From: Streptomyces sp. XM83C
Lineage (GTDB): Bacteria; Actinomycetota; Actinomycetes; Streptomycetales; Streptomycetaceae
Direction of reading: 5' to 3'
Length of the DNA stretch: 36,354 nt
Assembly (NCBI RefSeq): GCF_023072675.1
Contig: NZ_JALLGL010000029.1
Coordinates: forward strand, 1-36,354
The translations under genes were made by a program, and so were the position numbers. The notes beneath the pieces are model-generated. The model searched no databases. It was not told the origin of the DNA and worked only from the letters and a program-made list of their open reading frames with translations. Every line of letters begins with the position of its first letter. Position 1 is the stretch's first letter. Below are positions 30,567 to 36,354 of the stretch, one piece after another.

Positions 30567-31541
30567 TCAGCCCCGGGCCACGGCCCGCAGCCGGTCCACG
30601 ACGTCCGCCCGCAGCTCCGCGGGCTCCCGCACGATCACGTCCGGGCCGAACTCCACCAGCCAGGCGTCGAGGCCGTGCCCGTACGGAATCTCCAACTCGT
30701 CCCAGCCGTCCCCGAGTTCCCGGACCGCCGTGGCCCTCGCCCGAAGGGGGTACCCGGCGCCGGAACGCAGCCGGATCACGGCGGTGCGGTCGGCGGTCTC
30801 CCCCGCCCAGCTCGCCACGGTCTCCCGCACGGTCACCACATCCGGCACCGGCGCGGTGAACTTCCCGCCGCGGGAGCGGACCTTGCCGGTGATGCGCGAC
30901 AGCCGGAAGACGCGCTCGGCGCCCCGGTCGCGGTCGAATCCGGCGAGATACCAGTGGCCGCGCCAGCACTCCAGCGCCCATGGCTCGACATGCCGCTGCT
31001 CGGGCTGGGCGGCGTTGGCCTTGCGGTAGTCGAAGACGACGGGGCGGCGGTCCCGGCAGGCGAGCATCAGCGGCTCGAACGCGGCCTCGTGGACGGGGAT
31101 GCGCGGCTCCAGCGCGCTGTGCGCCTCGTACGGGTCGACGTCCTCGGGCAGGCCCGCGGCGCGCAGTTTCTGCAGGGCGCCGCTGGCGGCGCCGGCGAGG
31201 CGGGCCTGCTGCCACACCTTCGCGGCGAGGCCGAGCGCGGCGGCCTCCTCGGCGTCCAGGGTGATCGGGGGCAGCCGGTTGCTGTCGCGGCGGGCGAGGT
31301 AGCCGACCTCGCCGTCGAGGCTCTCCACGGTCTCGATGACCAGGCCCAGCTCGCGCAGATCGTCCTTGTCCCGCTCGAACATGCGGTTGAAGGAGTCGTC
31401 CGTGCCGGGCGATCCCTCCGGACCGAAGGCCTCGACATAGGCCTCGATGGATGCGCGCAGCTCACGCTTGCTCAGCGGCCGGCGTGTGCCGAGCAGACAC
31501 AGCGCCAGGTTCATCAGCCGCTCGGCCTTGGCAATGGCCAT
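30567..31541 (-). CDS. pafB: WYL-domain transcription regulator PafB
   Basis: The 324-residue product has the same plan as PafC. The N-terminal winged helix begins at AKAERLMNLALCLLGTRRPLSKRELRASIEAY, the middle contains DSFNRMFERDKDDLRELGLVIE, and the WYL domain (about 170-235) has VFDYRKANAAQPEQRHVEPWALECWRGHWYLAGFDRDRGAERVFRLSRI. As the PafC partner it should bind promoters of DNA-repair genes when a nucleic-acid-like ligand occupies the WYL pocket. ATG 31541 gives the usual N-terminus and has AGGGAGGCGAAGG upstream; an in-frame ATG at 31607 is unlikely. A terminator (31615-31640) separates it from the FKBP gene above. Confidence 0.93.
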   Translation of the reverse strand: MAIAKAERLMNLALCLLGTRRPLSKRELRASIEAYVEAFGPEGSPGTDDSFNRMFERDKDDLRELGLVIETVESLDGEVGYLARRDSNRLPPITLDAEEAAALGLAAKVWQQARLAGAASGALQKLRAAGLPEDVDPYEAHSALEPRIPVHEAAFEPLMLACRDRRPVVFDYRKANAAQPEQRHVEPWALECWRGHWYLAGFDRDRGAERVFRLSRITGKVRSRGGKFTAPVPDVVTVRETVASWAGETADRTAVIRLRSGAGYPLRARATAVRELGDGWDELEIPYGHGLDAWLVEFGPDVIVREPAELRADVVDRLRAVARG

Positions 31542-31614
31542 CGACGCCCTTCGCCTCCCTATGGTCCTTACGGACGATGACCGTACCGTCCCACGGGACC
31601 AGGGCAAAGCCGAA

Positions 31615-31640
31615 GGCCCATGCCCGGACAGGCATGGGCC
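31615..31640 (-). terminator. Hairpin terminator after the cytoplasmic FKBP gene
   Basis: The 10-base arms GGCCCATGCC (31615-31624) and GGCATGGGCC (31631-31640) are perfectly complementary around a 6-base loop, 28 bases past the FKBP stop. Transcription of pafB (starts 31541) probably restarts between the hairpin and that start, where a small palindrome GTCCCACGGGAC (31588-31599) also occurs. Confidence 0.7.
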
Positions 31641-31668
31641 CCAGGTGATCGGGTCCGGTCGGCGTCGG

Positions 31669-32040
31669 TCAGACGGCGAGCAGGTCCACGACGAAGATCA
31701 GCGTCTCGCCAGGCTTGATCGCCGGGCTCGGGCTGTGGTCGCCATAGGCGAAGCGGGAGGGGATGGTCAGCTGCCGACGGCCGCCGACCTTCATGCCCTC
31801 CAGGCCCAGTTCCCAGCCCTTGATGACCCGGCCGGCACCGAGCACGAAGCGGAACGGCGCGCTCCGGTGCCAGCTGGAGTCGAACTCCTCACCCGTGCTG
31901 AAGGCGACGCCCACGTAGTGCACGGTGACCGTCTGCCCGAGCTTCGCGTCCTCGCCGGTGCCCTCCCAGATGTCCTTGATCACGAGATCCGTCGGGGGCT
32001 CGCCGCCCGGGAAGTCGACCTCGGGCTTTTCGATGCTCAC
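31669..32040 (-). CDS. Cytoplasmic FKBP-type peptidyl-prolyl isomerase
   Basis: The 123-residue product is a single FKBP domain. VTVHYVGVAFSTGEEFDSSWHRSAPFRFVLGAGRVIKGWELGLEGMKVGGRRQLTIPSRFAYGDHSP covers the active-site residues (Tyr in HYVG, the FDSS and W in VIKGWE, the Y of FAYGD). It has no signal peptide or lipobox, so it is cytoplasmic. FKBPs catalyse cis-trans proline isomerisation and can act as chaperones; the domain also binds macrolides such as FK506. Start GTG 32040 has AGGAGAAAG seven bases upstream. It lies 129 bases after the lipoprotein FKBP, across a 24-bp tandem repeat. Confidence 0.93.
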   Translation of the reverse strand: MSIEKPEVDFPGGEPPTDLVIKDIWEGTGEDAKLGQTVTVHYVGVAFSTGEEFDSSWHRSAPFRFVLGAGRVIKGWELGLEGMKVGGRRQLTIPSRFAYGDHSPSPAIKPGETLIFVVDLLAV

Positions 32041-32086
32041 GTCTTTCTCCTGCTCGTCCGCGGAAAGGCAACGGGCACAGTCTCGC

Positions 32087-32171
32087 ATCCCGGGCGGTCG
32101 GAGTCCTGTATCCCCGGGCGGTCGGAGTCCTGTATCCCCGGGCGGTCGGAGTCCTGTATCCCCGGCCGGTC
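32087..32171. repeat. 24-bp tandem repeat between the two FKBP genes
   Basis: Units start at 32087 (23 bases, one c fewer), 32110, 32134 and 32158 (partial). The shared core is gggcggtcggagtcctgtatc. The array fills most of the gap and its last partial unit runs into the stop codon of the FKBP lipoprotein gene (32170-32172), where gtcggag becomes gtcagat. The array may have arisen from the 3' end of that gene. It has no spacers and is not CRISPR. Copy number is likely to vary between strains. Confidence 0.85.
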
Positions 32172-33162
32172 AGATGGCGGCCAGAATGTCCACCGTGAAC
32201 ACCATCGTGGAGTCCTTCTTGATGTCGCTGCCCTGCGGCGGGTTGTCCCCGTACCCCAGCGACGGCGGCACCACGATCAGCACCCGGCTGCCGACCTTCT
32301 TGCCGGTCAGACCCTGCCCCCAGCCCTTGACTACCTGCTGGAGGGAGAACGACGTCAGGGAGTTCCGGCTGTAGGAGGAGTCGAACTCCTTGCCGGTGTC
32401 CCACAGCACGCCCTTGTAGTGCACGAGGACCGTGCTGTCGGCCTTCAGCGGCTCCCCGTCGCCCTCGATGACGTAGTTGGCGACCAGGTCCTTCGGCGGG
32501 TCGGTCTTGGGCACCTCGATGGACGGCGCCTTGCCGTCGGTGTTCGTCCCGACCGTGGGCAGCGCCTTGTCCGTCTGCGGGACCTTCTTGCCCTGCGCGG
32601 AACTGTTGGCGCTGTACGCCTCCTTCAGGTCGATCACGAACACCAGCGAGTCGGTGCCCTTCACCCCGGCGTCCTGGCTGCCCTGCGGATAGCCCCAGGT
32701 GGGCGGCGTGGCGATCTGCACGCGGCTGCCGAGCTTCTTGCCCGGCAGCCCGTACCGCCAGGCCTCCCAGATCTGGCCCTGGGCGAGCGCCGCCACCAGC
32801 GGCTGCTTGCCGTCGTAGGAGTTGGCGAACACCTTGTCGGTGCCCCAGATCTGGCCGAGGAAGTCCGCCACGATGTAGTCACCCTCGGCGACCGGACGGC
32901 CGCTGCCGGTGATCAGCGTGCGCACCGCGATGCCGTCCTTCGGCAGCTCACCGCTGCCCTTGGCGAGGGTCGGCTTCTCCCCGAACTTGCTGCCCGCGGT
33001 GACGGCCGGAAGCGGACCGTCGACGATGTTCGGGGAGGCCGCCGCCGACGGGCTGGGCGACACGCTGTCACCGGCCGTCTTCGAGTCGGACTTCTCGTCG
33101 CCGCAGCCGGCGAGCACGGCCAGCCCGGCGGGAACGGCAATCATCAGGGAGCGTCGGCGCAC
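32170..33162 (-). CDS. Two-domain FKBP-type peptidyl-prolyl isomerase lipoprotein
   Basis: The 330-residue product starts with a lipoprotein signal MRRRSLMIAVPAGLAVLAGC, with the lipobox LAGC and Cys20 as the lipidated residue. The arginines MRRRS could serve a Tat signal, as for many Streptomyces lipoproteins, though the motif is incomplete. A Ser/Pro linker is followed by a degenerate FKBP-like domain (about 85-185) and a complete one (about 225-330; VLVHYKGVLWDTGKEFDSSYSRNSLTSFSLQQVVKGWGQGLTGKKVGSRVLIVVPPSLGYGD). It should assist folding of exported proteins at the outer face of the membrane. Start GTG 33162 has GAGG seven bases upstream. It lies between pafA and the second FKBP. Confidence 0.92.
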   Translation of the reverse strand: MRRRSLMIAVPAGLAVLAGCGDEKSDSKTAGDSVSPSPSAAASPNIVDGPLPAVTAGSKFGEKPTLAKGSGELPKDGIAVRTLITGSGRPVAEGDYIVADFLGQIWGTDKVFANSYDGKQPLVAALAQGQIWEAWRYGLPGKKLGSRVQIATPPTWGYPQGSQDAGVKGTDSLVFVIDLKEAYSANSSAQGKKVPQTDKALPTVGTNTDGKAPSIEVPKTDPPKDLVANYVIEGDGEPLKADSTVLVHYKGVLWDTGKEFDSSYSRNSLTSFSLQQVVKGWGQGLTGKKVGSRVLIVVPPSLGYGDNPPQGSDIKKDSTMVFTVDILAAI

Positions 33163-33223
33163 GATAGAGCCTCGTAATCATCGGGGGTGCGGTGGGCGTG
33201 CGCGCAACTCTACGGCGTGAGCA

Positions 33224-33252
33224 GGGCGCCGTACGGAGAACGTACGGCGCCC
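33224..33252 (-). terminator. Hairpin terminator after pafA
   Basis: The 12-base arms GGGCGCCGTACG (33224-33235) and CGTACGGCGCCC (33241-33252) are perfectly complementary around the 5-base loop gagaa, 43 bases past the pafA stop. It separates pafA from the FKBP lipoprotein gene, so the paf genes here are not one operon. Confidence 0.8.
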
Positions 33253-33295
33253 GTGTGGCGTTCCCGCGGCATCCGGGGACACAACCCTGCCCGGC

Positions 33296-34657
33296 TCACA
33301 TACCGGCGATCAGCTTCTCCACACGGTCGTCGACCGAGCGGAAGGGGTCCTTGCACAGCACCGTGCGCTGCGCCTGGTCGTTCAGTTTCAGATGCACCCA
33401 GTCGACGGTGAAGTCACGGCGCTGCTCCTGCGCCCGGCGGATGAAGTCGCCGCGCAGCCTGGCCCGGGTGGTCTGCGGGGGCACCGACTTGCCCTCGAAG
33501 ATCTTCAGATCGTTGCAGATCCGAGCGGCCTGGCCCTTCTTCTCCAGCAGGTAGTACAGGCCTCGCCGACGGTGGATGTCGTGGTAGGCGAGGTCTATCT
33601 GCGCCACCCGCGGATGCGACATCGTCATGTTGTGCTTGGCCCGGTACCGCTCGATGAGCTTGTACTTCATCACCCAGTCGATCTCGGTGCCGATGCGGTC
33701 GAGGTCCTCGGACTCGATCGCGTCGAGGGTACGGCCCCACAGCTCCAGCACCTGTTCGACGGTGCCGGTGCGGATGCCGCGCCGCTCGCAGAAGTCCACG
33801 GCCTTCTCGTAGTACTCCCGCTGAACCTCCAGCGCGGACGCCTCCCGGCCGCTCGCCAGGCGCACCTTGCGGCGGCCGGTGATGTCATGGCTGACCTCGC
33901 GGATCGCCCGGATCGGGTTCTCCAGGGTGAGGTCACGCATCACGGTGCCCGCCTCGATCATGCGCAGCACCAGATCGGTGGCGCCGACCTTCAGGAGCAT
34001 GGTCGTCTCGGACATGTTGGAGTCGCCGACGATCACATGCAGCCGGCGGTAGCGCTCGGCGTCGGCGTGCGGCTCGTCGCGGGTGTTGATGATGGGCCGC
34101 GAGCGGGTCGTCGCCGAGGAGACACCCTCCCAGATGTGCTCGGCCCGCTGGCTGACGCAGTAGACGGCGCCACGCGGGGTCTGCAGGACCTTGCCCGCGC
34201 CGCACAGCAGCTGCCGCGTCACCAGGAAGGGGATGAGGATGTCCGCGAGCCGCGAGAACTCCCCGTGCCGGGCCACCAGGTAGTTCTCGTGGCATCCATA
34301 GGAGTTGCCCGCCGAGTCGGTGTTGTTCTTGAAGAGGTAGACGTCGCCCGCGATTCCCTCCTCGTGCAGGCGTCGTTCCGCGTCCACCAGCAGGCCCTCG
34401 AGAATGCGCTCGCCGGCCTTGTCGTGGGTGACCAGTTCGATGACATTGTCACATTCGGGTGTCGCGTATTCCGGGTGGGAGCCCACATCGAGATACAGGC
34501 GGGCGCCGTTCCGCAGAAACACATTGCTGCTGCGGCCCCATGACACGACACGGCGGAAGAGGTACCGCGCCACCTCGTCAGGCGACAGACGGCGCTGTCC
34601 CCTGAACGTGCACGTGACGCCGTACTCGTTCTCCAGCCCGAAAATGCGGCGGTCCAT
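33296..34657 (-). CDS. pafA: Pup-protein ligase PafA
   Basis: The 453-residue product is the enzyme that attaches Pup to lysines of target proteins. [13 protein letters not shown] carries the Mg/ATP Glu9, and [15 protein letters not shown] the catalytic Asp57. [22 protein letters not shown] and the conserved C-terminal end [35 protein letters not shown] are also typical. Its fold is related to glutamine synthetase. In actinobacteria, pupylated proteins go to the Mpa/ARC-proteasome or serve as a nitrogen store; in S. coelicolor, prcBA, pup and arc lie further to the right. The ATG at 34657 is 9 bases after the MFS gene stop, so the two are probably co-transcribed. Ribosome-binding site is weak. 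Confidence 0.96.
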   Translation of the reverse strand: MDRRIFGLENEYGVTCTFRGQRRLSPDEVARYLFRRVVSWGRSSNVFLRNGARLYLDVGSHPEYATPECDNVIELVTHDKAGERILEGLLVDAERRLHEEGIAGDVYLFKNNTDSAGNSYGCHENYLVARHGEFSRLADILIPFLVTRQLLCGAGKVLQTPRGAVYCVSQRAEHIWEGVSSATTRSRPIINTRDEPHADAERYRRLHVIVGDSNMSETTMLLKVGATDLVLRMIEAGTVMRDLTLENPIRAIREVSHDITGRRKVRLASGREASALEVQREYYEKAVDFCERRGIRTGTVEQVLELWGRTLDAIESEDLDRIGTEIDWVMKYKLIERYRAKHNMTMSHPRVAQIDLAYHDIHRRRGLYYLLEKKGQAARICNDLKIFEGKSVPPQTTRARLRGDFIRRAQEQRRDFTVDWVHLKLNDQAQRTVLCKDPFRSVDDRVEKLIAGM

Positions 34658-34666
34658 GACTGAACA

Positions 34667-35926
34667 TTACGCCCGATCCCCCGAACTGAAACGGGGTTCG
34701 GCAGCACGATTTGGATCATTTTCCGATGAAGCCGCAACAACCGCTCCCCGGAAGGGAACTGCGAGGATCTTCCGGAAGGCCAGCAGCACCAGCAGCGACA
34801 CACCGCCCGCCACCCCCGGCACGGCGAAACCCCAGCGGGCCCCGCCCGCCTGGACGACGGGCCCCGCAAGGCCCGTTCCCACCGAGGCACCCACGGTGAA
34901 CGTGGTCACCAGCCAGGAGAACGCCTCCGTGACCGTACCGCTCGGCGCATGCCGGTCCACGATGACGAACGCACAGGCGATGGCCGGCGCGAGGAAGACG
35001 CCGGCGAGCGCGGTGAGCGCCACCATGCCGACCGCGCCCGGCATCAGCGTGAGCGGCAGATAACACACCGCCAGAAACGCCACCAGGACCGTCAGTCGCC
35101 GCTCCGGTGCACCCGGCCACTGCCGCGCACCGTAGACCGTGCCGCCGGTCAGCGCGCCGAGCCCGAGAGCGGCCATCAGCCAGCCGTACACCGCGTCACC
35201 GCCGTGACCGTCGGCGTACGACACGGCGGCGACGGTGATCGAGCCCAGCGCGATGCCGACGAACAGGAACGCGGCGAGCAGCACGTTCAGGCCACGTGAG
35301 CGCAGGGCGCCCAGCCAGTGCGCCTCCCGGGGCGCGGAGCGCCAGGCGCGCGACGGCGGGGAGACGACCACCCAGAGCGCGCCGAGGACACCGACGACGT
35401 TGAGGAGGATCAGCGCGGCCTGCGCCGACCACAGCGCCACGCACAGGGTCACCAGCAGCGGGCCCACGGTGAACATGATCTCCTGGGCGACCGCGTCCAT
35501 GGCGTACGCGGTGTGCACCTGGTCCTCACGCCGCAGCACCGACGGCCACAGGGCACGCAGGCCGCCCTCCAGGGGCGGGGCGAACAGGCCGGCCACGGCG
35601 ACGGCGGCCCAGGCCAGGGGCAGCGGGTCGATCCCGGTGAGCGCGAACGCGGTCGCCGCGAGCGCGGCGAGCACCGCCGCGGGCAACTGGACGCGGGGCT
35701 GTCCGAACAGGTCCACGAGACGGCCGAGGACCGGCTGGCCGACGGCGTTGGCGACGCCGTACACGGCGGCGAGCGCCCCGGCGAGGCTGTAGCTGCCGCC
35801 CTCGGCGCGGACGAAGAGCACCACGGCGATCGCGGCCGTGGCGTTCGGCAGGCGCCCCACGAGGGTGCCGGTGAGCAGGCGGGCGGCATGCCTCGCCCTC
35901 AGGATCTCCAGGCATCCCGCGGCCAT
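34667..35926 (-). CDS. Major facilitator superfamily transporter
   Basis: The 419-residue product is a 12-helix-type MFS protein. The region GQPVLGRLVDLFGQPRVQ (about 62-79) matches the loop 2-3 motif A (GxLaDrxGrkxxl) in degraded form, and the two six-helix halves are linked by a basic loop (about 193-212; SPPSRAWRSAPREAHW). The substrate is unknown; drug- or metabolite-efflux subgroups fit best by general form. The ATG start at 35926 lies 97 bases from the divergent LacI gene, and its promoter overlaps the paired TACGTA motif. It precedes pafA by 9 bases, so LacI control might reach pafA. Confidence 0.88.
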   Translation of the reverse strand: MAAGCLEILRARHAARLLTGTLVGRLPNATAAIAVVLFVRAEGGSYSLAGALAAVYGVANAVGQPVLGRLVDLFGQPRVQLPAAVLAALAATAFALTGIDPLPLAWAAVAVAGLFAPPLEGGLRALWPSVLRREDQVHTAYAMDAVAQEIMFTVGPLLVTLCVALWSAQAALILLNVVGVLGALWVVVSPPSRAWRSAPREAHWLGALRSRGLNVLLAAFLFVGIALGSITVAAVSYADGHGGDAVYGWLMAALGLGALTGGTVYGARQWPGAPERRLTVLVAFLAVCYLPLTLMPGAVGMVALTALAGVFLAPAIACAFVIVDRHAPSGTVTEAFSWLVTTFTVGASVGTGLAGPVVQAGGARWGFAVPGVAGGVSLLVLLAFRKILAVPFRGAVVAASSENDPNRAAEPRFSSGDRA

Positions 35927-35950
35927 GATTCCGCCCTTCCGGCCAAGTTT

Positions 35951-35977
35951 TACGTATAACGTGCTTCGTCATACGTA
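35951..35977. promoter_or_regulatory. Paired TACGTA motif, candidate LacI operator
   Basis: TACGTAT (35951-35957) and ATACGTA (35971-35977) form a perfect 7-base inverted repeat with a 13-base spacer. Each half contains the palindrome TACGTA, 21 bases apart, about two helical turns. On the minus strand TTATAC (35959-35954) looks like a -10 for the MFS gene. Its position in the divergent promoter of an MFS/LacI pair makes it a candidate operator. Confidence 0.6.
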
Positions 35978-36023
35978 CCATGAGCCCTGATCGACCGTCC
36001 AGAAGAAAGAAACGGGGCACCCG

Positions 36024-36354
36024 GTGGCACACAGCAGCACCCGCCCCACCAGCCGCGACGTCGCACAGGCCGCAGGCGTCTCCCAAGCCGCCGTCTCCCT
36101 CGTCCTCGGCGACAAATGGCGCGGCCGCGTCTCCGAAGCCACCGCACAACGCGTCCGCGACGCCGCCCGCACCCTCGGCTACCGCCCCAACCTCGCCGCA
36201 CGCAACCTGCGCCTCGGCCGCACCCGCACCGTCCTCCTCGTCGTCCCCGCCCTCACCACCGAATTCTTCCCCGGCGTCTACACCGGCGCCGCCCGCGTCG
36301 CCGCCGCCCACGGCTTCGGCGTCGTCCTCTACCCCTCCCCCGAAGGCATCGGCC
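36024..36354 (+). CDS. LacI-family transcription regulator (5' part only)
   Basis: The first 110 codons are present; the gene continues beyond the right edge. The helix-turn-helix reads TSRDVAQAAGVSQAAVSLVLGDKWRGRVSEATAQRVRDAARTLGYRPNLAAR (about 8-60), the LacI DNA-binding domain including the hinge helix. The ligand-binding domain begins with RTRTVLLVVPALTTEFFPGVYTGAARVAAAHGFGVVLY. The ligand is unknown. GTG 36024 is the start that fits the domain; an upstream ATG at 35980 is in another frame. Third codon positions here are almost always C, more so than in neighbouring genes. It is divergent from the MFS gene and probably controls both through the TACGTA pair. Confidence 0.9.
   Translation, partial: MAHSSTRPTSRDVAQAAGVSQAAVSLVLGDKWRGRVSEATAQRVRDAARTLGYRPNLAARNLRLGRTRTVLLVVPALTTEFFPGVYTGAARVAAAHGFGVVLYPSPEGIG

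Noticed and set aside
32087-32171. CRISPR-like array or a coding repeat
   Set aside because: Units are contiguous with no spacers; a minus-strand frame reading RGYRTPTA repeats exists only because the unit is 24 bases, a multiple of three, and it runs through the FKBP genes in the wrong frame.

Overview
This window is typical Streptomyces chromosome: very high GC, third codon positions almost always G or C, frequent GTG and TTG starts, 4-base stop/start overlaps, long GC hairpins without U-tracts as terminators, and a complete 'conservon' signalling operon. Gene order (glnA4 neighbourhood, glycine-betaine transporter, conservon 9, Ski2-like helicase, tatC/tatA, pafC/pafB, two FKBPs, pafA) follows the arrangement I remember from S. 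coelicolor, so most of this is conserved core rather than an island. I see no transposon, integrase, prophage, CRISPR array, tRNA or rRNA. The first 150 bases are a mosaic of pieces copied from the first gene and look like a chimeric contig end. The last gene (LacI family) runs off the right edge.

Region 1 (1-8185): after the suspect end comes a PLP-dependent D-serine dehydratase/D-threonine aldolase-like enzyme, a convergent DUF2510 membrane protein, and a nitrogen-scavenging group. That group is a leftward glnA-like / aldehyde dehydrogenase / SDR operon, divergent from a FadR-type regulator and a class I glutamine amidotransferase-type hydrolase. Together they could run a gamma-glutamylation route for a small amine such as ethanolamine: ligate to glutamate, oxidise the alcohol then the aldehyde, hydrolyse glutamate off. 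A perfect inverted repeat sits between the divergent genes. A 22-bp tandem repeat lies at the convergent end.

Region 2 (8186-16952): a LysR regulator divergent from a TDT-family exporter with an ATAA-N7-TTAT box over the regulator start codon; an XRE-cupin regulator translationally coupled to a metal/cobalamin-receptor-like protein without signal peptide; a two-gene glycine-betaine-type ABC transporter whose permease is fused to two tandem substrate-binding domains; and a stand-alone 5'-3' exonuclease preceded by a perfect 16-bp palindrome.

Region 3 (17079-24169): an iron-box-controlled siderophore-interacting protein, an RluA-type pseudouridine synthase, and the conservon operon rarABCDE (histidine-kinase-like protein, roadblock protein, DUF742 protein, Ras-like GTPase, cytochrome P450). 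The P450 lacks the ExxR motif and the I-helix threonine and carries a proline-rich tail ending in an aromatic/basic segment.

Region 4 (24271-36354), nearly all leftward: Ski2/HelY-like RNA helicase, Tat translocase genes tatA-tatC, two small uncharacterised proteins, the WYL regulators pafB-pafC, a cytoplasmic FKBP, a two-domain FKBP lipoprotein, the Pup ligase pafA, an MFS transporter, and a divergent LacI regulator with a paired TACGTA operator candidate. Proteasome, Pup and Tat functions cluster here; in S. coelicolor the prcBA/pup genes lie just beyond the right edge.
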